Part shown: one piece after another, positions 48,228 through 56,488 of the stretch
Numbering within the stretch: position 1 is the first letter of the stretch
How the letters are laid out: each line of letters opens with the position of its first letter
Source of the DNA: Bacillota bacterium
Lineage (GTDB): Bacteria > Planctomycetota > UBA8108 > UBA1146
NCBI GenBank assembly: GCA_003973385.1
Contig: QNYK01000106.1
Location: 1 to 64,000, forward strand
DNA length: 64,000 nucleotides
Direction of reading: 5' to 3'
Notes under the pieces: model-generated
Databases searched by the model: none
What the model saw: the letters and a program-made list of their open reading frames with translations, nothing else
What the model was told of the DNA's origin: nothing
Made by a program: the position numbers and the translations under genes

Positions 48228-49709
48228 ATGAACACGACCTGTAAAGCCAGCAGCGTCTTGCTCGCCCTTGCCATGACGATGCTGATCATCGTTCCCTCGG
48301 TTGCGCAGGAAATCCCTGCTTTGCTGCCAGATCCCGACGGTAAACCACCCGTGACCAGCAAACCGGTCAAGGTGTACATCCTTTCGGGTCAATCCAACAT
48401 GGTGGGGATCGGCCAGGTCAATGGCGGATTCTCACGCTGGTCTGACTTCTCGGATCTCACCGTTTCCGTCTATCCAGGGACTTACTCCACCACGACGGAT
48501 TATGACCTGTCGACCCCGATCAATACGAAAGATCTGCCCGAGTACGGCGGCGTGAAGCCGACTCCCTTTCCAGGTGGAGGAGTGCAAGTTGTCCGGGGAT
48601 GGATGAATCTACAAGACTCCGGTCTCTTCAGATTCAAACCGGGCTATCAAGCCAGCTCCTTCTGCATCATGGAACTGGATGGGGTCGAGGTTTATCGAAG
48701 AGAGGTCGGGAAAGAGCCCGTCTACAACGATTTCAAGACCACTGCTGGCAAGAAGTACTCATTCAAGCTCACCTTCTTGACCACCGCAGCCGATGGTCTC
48801 GGCTGGTTCGGAAGAATCGATGTTCCTGGAACCCTTCACACGGTCGTTCACACCGATGGGAAGTTCCCTCACCTGGTGGATGACGCGGGAAACTGGACGG
48901 TTCGAAAAGATGTCTGGTACAAGGGTGTGGTCACGGCCACGGCAAACAAGTGGTTGTCTGTCGGTTGTGGTTCCAGTAGCAACACCATCGGTCCGGAACT
49001 GCAGTTCGGTCACATCATGGGCTATTACCACGACGAACCGGTCATCATCCTCAAGGCCTCCCAGGGCAATAGAAGTCTCGGCTGGGACATTCTCCCTCCA
49101 GGGAGCAAGCGATTCACCCACGAAGGCAGAACCTATGCCGGATACAACGACTCCATTCCGTCATGGACGGCGGAGGATCCCGGTAAGGAAGTCGACTGGT
49201 ACGCCGGCAAGCAGTACGACGATTTCGTCAGAGAAACTCATGCAGTACTGGATAACTTCTCGACTCACTTCCCGCAGTACCAGGATCAGGGTTATGAAAT
49301 CGCTGGATTTGTCTGGTGGCAGGGACACAAGGATGGAAATCCGGCGCACGCCAGCCGCTACGAGCAAAACCTGGTTCATTTCCTGAAGAGTTTCCGAGCC
49401 GAGTTCAAGGCGCCGATGGCACCCTGCGTGATGGCCACCATCGGATTCAACGGCTGGGAAATGGCAGGTCCTCATGTGACCGTGGCAAACGCTCAACTTG
49501 CTGTCAGTGGCGAGAAGGGCAAGTACCCCGAGTTTATCGGCAACGTGCTCACCGTGGAAACGCGTGATTTCTGGAAAGACGCATCCATCTCCCCCAGAAA
49601 TCAGGGCTTCCACTACAACCAGAATGCCGAGACCTACATGTTAGTCGGGGATGCTCTCGGCCGCGGCATGGTCCAGTTGCTGACCGATCAGAAAAATAAT
49701 AGAGACTGA
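48228..49709 (+). CDS. exported SGNH-family carbohydrate esterase (sialate O-acetylesterase-like)
   Basis: A 493-residue secreted esterase. The signal peptide ends near VAQE. ILSGQSNMVG holds the nucleophile S56 of the CE6/DUF303-like GQSNM motif; VWWQGHKDG is the second block, and GFHYNQNAETYMLVGDALG supplies the catalytic His. Between them (about 125-235) is a beta-rich insertion resembling a PA14-type carbohydrate module (FRFKPGYQASSFCIMELDGVEVYR). Probably removes acetyl groups from polysaccharides. The ATG at 48228 follows GAAGGAG; an earlier in-frame start at 48102 would bury the signal peptide. Confidence 0.87.
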   Translation: MNTTCKASSVLLALAMTMLIIVPSVAQEIPALLPDPDGKPPVTSKPVKVYILSGQSNMVGIGQVNGGFSRWSDFSDLTVSVYPGTYSTTTDYDLSTPINTKDLPEYGGVKPTPFPGGGVQVVRGWMNLQDSGLFRFKPGYQASSFCIMELDGVEVYRREVGKEPVYNDFKTTAGKKYSFKLTFLTTAADGLGWFGRIDVPGTLHTVVHTDGKFPHLVDDAGNWTVRKDVWYKGVVTATANKWLSVGCGSSSNTIGPELQFGHIMGYYHDEPVIILKASQGNRSLGWDILPPGSKRFTHEGRTYAGYNDSIPSWTAEDPGKEVDWYAGKQYDDFVRETHAVLDNFSTHFPQYQDQGYEIAGFVWWQGHKDGNPAHASRYEQNLVHFLKSFRAEFKAPMAPCVMATIGFNGWEMAGPHVTVANAQLAVSGEKGKYPEFIGNVLTVETRDFWKDASISPRNQGFHYNQNAETYMLVGDALGRGMVQLLTDQKNNRD

Positions 49710-49782
49710 AAAAACCCCGGATCAGCCGATTGTAGTATCCTTGGATGTCGCCGGAGGTTTCCGGTTCTGACCTGGAGGATCG

Positions 49783-50883
49783 ATGGCCACGTCACTGCTG
49801 CTCTCGGTGGTATTGCTAACCGCCCCCTGTCCCACAGAAGATGCCGTCGATGTCATCCGCAGCGCGCATGACGCCCTGGTGGCCGCCGAAGCCAGTGCCA
49901 ACCTCCCCGCTACACGTCGGCACACTCTCGAGTTGATCAAAGCTTGCCAGGATCAGGATCTCGAGGTGTTACTGAAAACTGATGAAGATGCGGCACTGCT
50001 GCGAGGATGCCTTCTCATCATCGGAACCGATCATGGTCTCAAGGGTCGGCAGTTGGAAGCCGCACGGACGCTCGGCATCTTGCTCGATAAGTTCCCCGCC
50101 AGCACCGAATCAAAGAAGGCACGAGTGCCGCTGGCACGGGCATTTTCAGAGACGGGTAAGATCGATGCAGCAATGTCCACAATCAAGGCAGCCACGCAAC
50201 AACTGGATGCGGGAAGTGTCGAGATTCGAGAAGCCTGGATGCTTCTGGGTGATCTTCATGCGTCCCGCGGCGAGGTGCTCGATGCGCGTCGCGCCTGGAG
50301 CCGTCTGACCGACGATCTCGATCGAAACGGCGATGATGCCCGGGCCCGTCGCAACTCCACCGTCCGCCTGAGACTGCTCGGCAAAACCGCCCCCGAGATC
50401 ACCGGCGCCACCTGGTTCGGTGGCGACAAGAAACCACTGTCGGGGTTGCGTGGAAATGTCGTGATGCTCGATTTTTGGGCGACCTGGTGCGGTCCCTGTC
50501 GGATGTTGATGCCCGGCCTGGACCGGATCTACAGGGCCAGAGTGAACCAGGGGCTGGTGGTACTGGGGGTGACCAAACCTTACTCCCGCGGCTGGCTACC
50601 TTCGAAAGAAGATCCTGTGCGGGGCCAGGGGGTCAATGGCATGGACGGCAACGGTTTCCTCCAGCACGTCCTCGAGTTCAGGCGTCGCTTCGGCGTCTCC
50701 TATCCGTTTGTCGTCACCGGCCGCAGGCAGTTCGACAGTTACGGTGTCGGAGGAATCCCGATGGTGGTGCTGATCGATCGCAAGGGAGCCATCGCCTGGG
50801 TGCGGGTTGGATCCGGCGGAGAAGGATTGCTGGAAGCAACCATCGATCGATTGCTCCAGAAGGATTCAGTGCCTGGAGACTGA
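49783..50883 (+). CDS. TlpA-like thioredoxin with N-terminal helical domain (canonical WCGPC)
   Basis: A 366-residue protein with a short hydrophobic N-terminus, a helical TPR-like region (about 20-205) and a C-terminal thioredoxin fold. The active site is WATWCGPCR with C236 and C239, and the cis-proline loop is GGIPMVVLID. Such TlpA/ResA-like proteins reduce disulfides in exported proteins or apocytochromes. GGAGG precedes the ATG. It ends 26 bp from a convergent MauE/rhodanese pair. It is a useful in-window comparison for the gene at 56489, which has TGA at the first of these two cysteines. Confidence 0.9.
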   Translation: MATSLLLSVVLLTAPCPTEDAVDVIRSAHDALVAAEASANLPATRRHTLELIKACQDQDLEVLLKTDEDAALLRGCLLIIGTDHGLKGRQLEAARTLGILLDKFPASTESKKARVPLARAFSETGKIDAAMSTIKAATQQLDAGSVEIREAWMLLGDLHASRGEVLDARRAWSRLTDDLDRNGDDARARRNSTVRLRLLGKTAPEITGATWFGGDKKPLSGLRGNVVMLDFWATWCGPCRMLMPGLDRIYRARVNQGLVVLGVTKPYSRGWLPSKEDPVRGQGVNGMDGNGFLQHVLEFRRRFGVSYPFVVTGRRQFDSYGVGGIPMVVLIDRKGAIAWVRVGSGGEGLLEATIDRLLQKDSVPGD

Positions 50884-50909
50884 TCGACCGATCCATCTCA
50901 CACCGACAC

Positions 50910-51401
50910 TCAGCCGCCAAGTCCTCCTCGAAACCGAGTCGCTCTACTCAATAACGCCCACAGTGATAGCGCCAGCAGCCCGCAGTTACTGGCCAACTTC
51001 GGGCAGATGCGAACCTTGCCGCTGCCGCAGCCACAGTCGGCCACCACGTCACAGAGACTCTCGAAGGCGACTTCCGTGCCGACCAGAGACAGTCCCAGGT
51101 TCAGAATCAAGGGAGTGAACACGGCCAGCATCACCGTGGTGAGCAGCGCCGCACTGCGTAATTGTATCCCGCTCAGCAATGCCGCAGCGCACATGACTTC
51201 GACCCATGGCAATACCACGGCGAGGCTGTTGATGACCCAGGAGGGATGCAGCGGCAGAACATCGTATCCCTTGAGACTCTTCAGGAATGGGATCGGATCG
51301 CCGATCTTTTCAGCTCCATAGTACAGAAATGTGAACCCGACGATGATCCTCGCCAGCAAGAGCGGGACTCCGGTCGCGTCCAGCTTACGAACCAACTCCA
51401 T
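50910..51401 (-). CDS. MauE/DoxX-family membrane protein
   Basis: A 163-residue membrane protein with four predicted helices (LLLARIIVGFTFLYYGAEKI, LAVVLPWVEVMCAAALLSGI, ALLTTVMLAVFTPLILNLGL and a C-terminal one). The pattern and a CGCGSGKVRICP cysteine cluster after the third helix fit the MauE/DoxX redox family, whose members supply electrons for periplasmic disulfide or sulfur chemistry. The ATG at 51401 overlaps the rhodanese stop as TGATG, which fixes the start. A start at 51449 would add 16 residues inside the upstream gene. Confidence 0.8.
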   Translation of the reverse strand: MELVRKLDATGVPLLLARIIVGFTFLYYGAEKIGDPIPFLKSLKGYDVLPLHPSWVINSLAVVLPWVEVMCAAALLSGIQLRSAALLTTVMLAVFTPLILNLGLSLVGTEVAFESLCDVVADCGCGSGKVRICPKLASNCGLLALSLWALLSRATRFRGGLGG

Positions 51402-52051
51402 CAGCGCCGCTCCGATCCGGAGACGACCGGCATCTCGTTGTCGACCCACTCGTTGAGCCCGCCCTCGAAGACATAGATGTTCTCGGTCGGAATGCCGTAG
51501 AGGGATGAGAGGTCTGCGGCCAGATGAAGGCTATCCTCGCAATCGCCACCATTGCAGTAGACGATGACGAAGAAGGCCATTTCCAGCTCTGGACGCAAAT
51601 CATCGATCAACTGCTCAGATTCGTAATGGTAGAGCCATACCGCTCCAGGAATGTGTCGCTCCTCGTACAGATCCCGTTCGCGCGCATCGACGAACAGGTA
51701 GATCGATTCTCCGGTGGCCTCGAACTCATCCTCGCCGCTGTAGAAGTTATCTCTCGCCTCCTCGAAACTGAGGCGCTGGATTCCATCGTCGGGCTCAACC
51801 ATCGGGGGATCACCAGAATCGGGTTCGGTGCCGTTGCCGCTGACCTCCGACTCCGACCCATTATCGGTCTCGACTGCTGGATTCTCGTTGAAATAGTCAC
51901 GACCGAGATGGATCGAATGAGACGGTCTGAGGGAGTTGGTGGTAAATGCCAACACCGTGGCGAGGACAAGGATGGTCGCTGCCCCGCACCAGAGACTCCC
52001 GCTGCATCGGGAAGCTCCCTCGGGTGTCACCTGAGGAGTATCATCAGCCAT
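51401..52051 (-). CDS. membrane-anchored rhodanese-like protein
   Basis: A 216-residue protein. One transmembrane helix (about 20-40) is followed by an acidic Ser/Gly/Pro linker (55-90) and a rhodanese domain with FVDARERDLYEERHIPGAVWL and the active-site loop VYCNGGDCEDS, C166 as the sulfur-carrying cysteine. The domain should face the periplasm. The ATG at 52051 follows GGAGG. Coupled to the MauE-like gene by TGATG, suggesting a joint role in thiol or sulfane-sulfur handling. Confidence 0.87.
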   Translation of the reverse strand: MADDTPQVTPEGASRCSGSLWCGAATILVLATVLAFTTNSLRPSHSIHLGRDYFNENPAVETDNGSESEVSGNGTEPDSGDPPMVEPDDGIQRLSFEEARDNFYSGEDEFEATGESIYLFVDARERDLYEERHIPGAVWLYHYESEQLIDDLRPELEMAFFVIVYCNGGDCEDSLHLAADLSSLYGIPTENIYVFEGGLNEWVDNEMPVVSGSERR

Positions 52052-52189
52052 CAATGAGATCCTCCGAATACAGTCCGTGTCATGAAGAGGCACACACCGA
52101 TGCCACGAACCGCCGGACCCATCGGGTGCCGGAGGAGTGTATCACCCCGAGGTGAAGATTCGGAACATCTTGAACGACACCTGGCCAGG

Positions 52190-52651
52190 TCAGGCAGATT
52201 CCTTCTGGGTCATCAGCCAGCGCCCTGAATCATCCTGGGAAAATTCATCGTGCCGACGGAGATGCTGGAAGATGGCCAGATACAGATTCTTGGTCGCTTC
52301 TTCCGGATGCTTCCGGGCGATTTCATCCCGCACCTCTGCGGGGGTCATCGGCTCGATCGCTTCCCTGAGCACATCTTCGACCTGTGAGCGGATCCAGCCA
52401 CGCGGGCGACGACCCGAGGGGGTCAGGCGACGAAGCGACCCACCGGCGGTGGCCAGGTATCCCCGAACCTCGGGGAACTGCCCGAGAAACTCCCGGATCT
52501 GCTCCTCGACACGATCGATCTCCTCCTTGAGGCGCTGGCGCTTGCTCTCAAGGCGATTCAACTTGCCGCTATTTTCCTTGAGGGTGACCAGTTGCCGTAA
52601 TGCTTCGACATCCAGCCTACCGAGATTGTCCATCTCTTGCTCCATACTCAT
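52190..52651 (-). CDS. coiled-coil and winged-helix-like hypothetical protein
   Basis: About 153 residues. The N-terminal half is a coiled coil (about 15-60, RLESKRQRLKEEIDRVEEQI). A basic linker RRLTPSGRRPRGWIRSQV follows, somewhat like an AT-hook, then a C-terminal helical region (MTPAEVRDEIARKHPEEATKNLYLAIFQHLRRHDEFSQDDSGRWL) resembling a HARE-HTH-like winged helix. This order suggests a dimeric DNA-binding protein. The start is uncertain: ATG at 52651, 52645 or 52633 are all possible; AAGGG lies before the first. No family assigned. Confidence 0.62.
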   Translation of the reverse strand: MSMEQEMDNLGRLDVEALRQLVTLKENSGKLNRLESKRQRLKEEIDRVEEQIREFLGQFPEVRGYLATAGGSLRRLTPSGRRPRGWIRSQVEDVLREAIEPMTPAEVRDEIARKHPEEATKNLYLAIFQHLRRHDEFSQDDSGRWLMTQKESA

Positions 52652-52941
52652 CCGATATAACCCTTCCCAGATGGTCCGACTTCCAGAGAAATCGGGCGTT
52701 GTGGCAGCACCCTGGGGTGCCTGCTCCCGCCACATTGCACACTAGAGGTCCTCACAACCTCAAAACACCGCTGGAGAGTTCCAGCATCCACTTGAATACA
52801 CTAAGTGGCACAATAATTTACATTTGCGACTCCCCCCTTGACGAACTCCTCAGATGAGAGGAGATTGAGAGTCACGAATGACCAATACTTTCACATGTCA
52901 ACTCACAAAACAAGTAGCATTGTCGGAAATACACCGAAGTC

Positions 52942-53934
52942 ATGTTGTTAGTTATACATAAATTCTCCTGTGTGAGCCTCATCTCGGCACTGTTGCTGTG
53001 TGCCGGGTGTGCCATACAGCCGGGGATCCTGGCCCCCAGAAGCGGCGATGAGATCGTCATTGCCGGTCAATTGGTCCACACAGGCGTGCCTGTGCGCCTG
53101 TGGATCGATCCTGGCGGATTTGACGGCTACCGGGCCCATCGCCACGATCTGCCGCAGCAACAGGCCCCCCGCGACAAGCCCGATCAGGTGCTGCGTTTCG
53201 GCTCGATGCGGCGGGGACTTCCCGAGGGGCTGGCTGGCCGCATACACACCTCTGGCTGGACACTTCCTGATGTCGCCGAGGTGATTGACACCATCGTTCT
53301 TCATTACGATGCGTGCGGTTCGTCAAGTCGGTGTTTTCACATCCTCCATGACATCCGGGGACTTTCCTGTCATTTTCTGCTCGATGTGGATGGCACCATT
53401 TACCAGACCCTCGATGTCAAGGAACGGGCGTGGCACGCCGGAGTCGCCAACGATCGTTCGATCGGCATCGAGATCGCCCATTTTGGTGCTGCGTCGACCC
53501 CGGAGGGTGCGGATCGATACTACACGGTCGAGGCCGACCTGGCTCGCCTCGACCCTGCTGCTGTCGAGGGGACATCCGCCGAGGGGACTGCGGGAATCCC
53601 AGCTCGAGATCCCCTCTTCAGCGGCGAGATCCATGGCCAGCAGCTGTACCAGAGAGATTTCACCGAAGCGCAGTACCAGGCTCTGGAATCGCTCCTGATC
53701 ACCCTTTGCCGCACGCTCCAGGGCATCGAACCAGCGGTTCCACGGCGCCTGGATGGAAGCGTTCATGATCGCCTCAGACTCGAAACCGAGGGTCAACCTG
53801 TCGCCGGAATCGTCGGGCACTGGCATGTCGGGACCCACAAGGTCGATCCGGGCCCCGCGTTCGACTGGGATCGAGTGGAAAGCGCCCTGCACGAGGCGGG
53901 ATTGAGGCCTTCGCCTGCCGGTGTTCCCGACTAG
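52942..53934 (+). CDS. N-acetylmuramoyl-L-alanine amidase, lipoprotein (Amidase_2)
   Basis: A 330-residue peptidoglycan amidase that cleaves the MurNAc-L-Ala bond. The lipobox LLLCAGC gives C23 as the lipidated residue. The amidase_2/AmpD-type domain shows zinc-ligand candidates H121 (VLHYDACG), the conserved AWHAG at H165, and a C-terminal GHWHVGTHKVDPGPAFDWDR block with the second zinc His and the Asp. A roughly 45-residue insertion follows IGIEIAHFG. No clear ribosome site precedes the ATG. The 3' end overlaps the convergent SpoU gene by 4 nt. Confidence 0.9.
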   Translation: MLLVIHKFSCVSLISALLLCAGCAIQPGILAPRSGDEIVIAGQLVHTGVPVRLWIDPGGFDGYRAHRHDLPQQQAPRDKPDQVLRFGSMRRGLPEGLAGRIHTSGWTLPDVAEVIDTIVLHYDACGSSSRCFHILHDIRGLSCHFLLDVDGTIYQTLDVKERAWHAGVANDRSIGIEIAHFGAASTPEGADRYYTVEADLARLDPAAVEGTSAEGTAGIPARDPLFSGEIHGQQLYQRDFTEAQYQALESLLITLCRTLQGIEPAVPRRLDGSVHDRLRLETEGQPVAGIVGHWHVGTHKVDPGPAFDWDRVESALHEAGLRPSPAGVPD

Positions 53935-54752
53935 GCGCCAGAGCGCTGACGTAACGCCTCGAACAGTACGATGGCGGTCGCGGTCGCAACATTGAGAGAA
54001 TCAGTTCGCCCCGCCATCGGAATCCTGAGTTGATCATCGGTCCTCTCCAACCAGCGTTCATCGAGTCCATACTGCTCACTGCCCATCACCAGCGCCAACG
54101 GACCGGTGAGATCCGAGTCGGTGTATGCGGTCGCCGCAGCGGGTGAGGTGGCCAGCAGGCGAACCCCTTGCTGATCGAACCAATCGAAGGCCTCATCGCT
54201 GGTGGCTTCGGCGACAAGCACCGTGAACATCGTCCCGACGCTGGCCCTCACCACGTTGGGATTGAAGAGATCGGTACAGCGATCGACCACCACGACTCCG
54301 TCCACTGCTGCTGCATCGGCAGTGCGAAGAAGAGTCCCCAGGTTGCCCGGTTTCTCGATCGATTGGGCGACCAGAAATAGCGGTGCTTTCGTCTCGTCTT
54401 GTGGTCGGAGCCGATCCAGCGTCCAGTCTGGACGGGGAGCCAGAGCCAGCAACCCATCGGGCCGATCACGATAGGAGAGTTTGCGAAATACATCGGCAGT
54501 GACCGGCTGGATCAAGGCGTTGCAGCGACTTGCCGCCGCTTCTAGCAGGGCCGATTCATGACTTTCCTGGTAGAACTGAGCACAGGTATAAACTTCCGTG
54601 AGGGGCTGCAGTGCTTCGATCGCCCGGGTCAGTTCACGAAAACCCTCGATGAGAAACTTGCCTTCACGATCACGGTCGCGGCGATCCCTCAACTTCACCA
54701 CTTGCTTCACTCGTGGATTCTGCAGACTCGTGATCGGTTCCACATCACTCAT
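53931..54752 (-). CDS. TrmH/SpoU-family RNA 2'-O-methyltransferase
   Basis: A 273-residue SPOUT methyltransferase acting on rRNA or tRNA ribose. An N-terminal substrate-binding domain (LQNPRVKQVVKLRDRRDRDREGKFLIEGFREL) precedes the knot: SIEKPGNLGTLLRTADAAAVDG, NPNVVRASVGTMF, LVMGSEQYGL and IPMAGRTDSLNVATATAIVLFEAL, the three SpoU motifs. The ATG at 54752 follows AAGAGG and lies 4 nt after the stop of the upstream methyltransferase. Two RNA methyltransferases in tandem suggest a joint ribosome-modification unit. Confidence 0.92.
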   Translation of the reverse strand: MSDVEPITSLQNPRVKQVVKLRDRRDRDREGKFLIEGFRELTRAIEALQPLTEVYTCAQFYQESHESALLEAAASRCNALIQPVTADVFRKLSYRDRPDGLLALAPRPDWTLDRLRPQDETKAPLFLVAQSIEKPGNLGTLLRTADAAAVDGVVVVDRCTDLFNPNVVRASVGTMFTVLVAEATSDEAFDWFDQQGVRLLATSPAAATAYTDSDLTGPLALVMGSEQYGLDERWLERTDDQLRIPMAGRTDSLNVATATAIVLFEALRQRSGA

Positions 54753-54756
54753 CGAT

Positions 54757-55593
54757 CTACCTCTTGCTCCAGCGCGCCCAGGCACCTGAAGAGAGTATCC
54801 GACCATCCGCCGCTTCCAGTTGCATCTCGCCCTTCTTGCAGCGGAATCCGCATCGATCCTCGACCAACCTGGAGAGAACATCGGGCGAATACCCGGCTGA
54901 ATGGGCAGAAAGCAGCAGGAAGCGAGCATCGGCGGCGAACAGCTCCCGGCACAGATCGAGCATGCTGATCACATCCCGATCGATATCCCAGATCTGGCGT
55001 CGTGGCCCCCTGCCAAAAGAGGGTGGGTCGAGGATGATGCCCTGGTATTTATTTTCGCGACGCACTTCACGCTTGAGGAAATCCATCGCGTCATCGGTAA
55101 TCCAGCGCACCGGTGCATCCTCCAGCCCCGATGCGGCGGCATTTTCACGAGCGCATCGGACACTGCTGCGAGAGGCATCCAGATGACAGACCCTCGCTCC
55201 AGCCGATGCGGCTGCGAGGGTGCTTCCACCTGTGTATGCAAAAAGGTTCAACACCTCGATGGGATCTCCTGCAACCTGATCACTGACCCAGCGCCAGTTC
55301 TCTTGCTGCTCCGGAAAGATACCTATGTGACCGTGGTCATTGGCACGCAACTGCCACTGGAGACCGGCATGCTGGCCGTACCACGGTTCCGGAGGTGGCG
55401 TATTCCATGACCACTTGCCCTTACCCCCGGCATCGCGATCAAATCTACCGTCGACCTGCTTCCAACGTCTCTCATCGGAGCAGCGTCCCGAAGCCGCGGC
55501 TTCGGGTCGGATGATCTTCAGTCCGCCGATCGATTCCAGCTTCTTCTGACCGCCAAAATCGATCAACTGGTAGTCTGATGATTCGATGTTCAT
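54757..55593 (-). CDS. class I SAM-dependent methyltransferase, RlmI-like
   Basis: About 278 residues. The SAM site NLFAYTGGSTLAAASAGARVCHLD, then ARENAAASGL, a DDAMDFL segment and the catalytic-type ILDPPSFGRGP motif place it with the RlmI/RsmC-like rRNA cytosine-C5 or guanine-N2 methyltransferases. The PUA domain of RlmI is not evident at the N-terminus. The start at 55593 (MNIESSDYQL) gives a normal N-terminus but has a weak ribosome site; a start at 55644 is possible. It directly precedes the SpoU gene. Confidence 0.83.
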   Translation of the reverse strand: MNIESSDYQLIDFGGQKKLESIGGLKIIRPEAAASGRCSDERRWKQVDGRFDRDAGGKGKWSWNTPPPEPWYGQHAGLQWQLRANDHGHIGIFPEQQENWRWVSDQVAGDPIEVLNLFAYTGGSTLAAASAGARVCHLDASRSSVRCARENAAASGLEDAPVRWITDDAMDFLKREVRRENKYQGIILDPPSFGRGPRRQIWDIDRDVISMLDLCRELFAADARFLLLSAHSAGYSPDVLSRLVEDRCGFRCKKGEMQLEAADGRILSSGAWARWSKR

Positions 55594-55650
55594 GATGACA
55601 GCAGTATACGCTGCACGGCTCCCGGATGGGGCGATCCCGAGCACTATCGA

Positions 55651-56340
55651 TCAGGATTCCTCGCTTCGTCCTTCCAGATTCCGGCTTCGTACCTGCTCCA
55701 GGGCCTTTCTTTGCAGATCGGGGACCTGGCAATCCGCTGCAGGATATCCGATGGGAAAGATCAGGTAGGGCCGTTCATTGGCTGGGCGCTGGAGGATCGC
55801 CCTGAGGAACCCCATCGGGGACGGGGTATGAGTCAGGGTTGCCAGGCCGACAAGGTGCAGAGCCGCGATGAACATCCCTGCGGCGATTCCGACCGATTCG
55901 GAGACATAGTAGTTTCGTGACCGGGTCCCATCCGCAGCAACCTGATGCGTCTCTGCGAACAGAATCACCAGGTAGGGCGCATCGATCAGGAACGGTTTCA
56001 CTGCATCGGTACCCAGCGGCCGCAGCGCATCGAGCCACTCCTCTGGCATCCGTGACTCGTATGATCTCTGCTCCTCCTTCTCCGCAGCATCACGGATCTG
56101 TTTTTTCAGTTGCGGATCATCGACGACGACAAAATGCCACGGCTGCCGGTGCGCCCCACTCGGTGCGGTCGAGGCGATCTCGATGGCCCGATCGATCAGT
56201 TCCTCAGCGACAGGATCACTGGAAAAGGAACGAACCGACCGACGACTGCCGAGTTGCTGGAGCAACTCATCGGCGCGAAGGCGCATCAAATCTTGTTCCT
56301 GACGCTCGAACTGGAGCGGAATCGGTCTGTACTCGGACAT
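55651..56340 (-). CDS. FMN nitroreductase-family protein resembling iodotyrosine deiodinase
   Basis: A 229-residue nitroreductase-fold flavoprotein. The FMN-phosphate site is RRSVRSFSSDPV, followed by APSGAHRQPWHFVVVDDP. It matches vertebrate iodotyrosine deiodinase (IYD) much better than NfsA/NfsB-type enzymes: the active-site lid carries E90, Y94 and K115 with the spacing (E+4=Y, Y+21=K) that I remember for the human substrate triad E157/Y161/K182, and the C-terminus PIGYPAADCQVPDLQRKALEQV parallels IYD. IYD reductively removes halide from halotyrosines. The assignment relies on remembered sequence. The ATG at 56340 gives the conserved N-terminus. Divergent from the candidate selenoprotein. 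Confidence 0.82.
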   Translation of the reverse strand: MSEYRPIPLQFERQEQDLMRLRADELLQQLGSRRSVRSFSSDPVAEELIDRAIEIASTAPSGAHRQPWHFVVVDDPQLKKQIRDAAEKEEQRSYESRMPEEWLDALRPLGTDAVKPFLIDAPYLVILFAETHQVAADGTRSRNYYVSESVGIAAGMFIAALHLVGLATLTHTPSPMGFLRAILQRPANERPYLIFPIGYPAADCQVPDLQRKALEQVRSRNLEGRSEES

Positions 56341-56488
56341 CTGCGATACCCCCGGAAAATGGCTACTGACAGGGAATGATCCTATTTTGCCCGACACACT
56401 GCAACAACGACCACCCACTGCCAGACTCGGTTCTTGCTCCACTCCAGGTCATGAATCAGAATCAGGCTCCCCTTGAAAGGTGGTTGTG

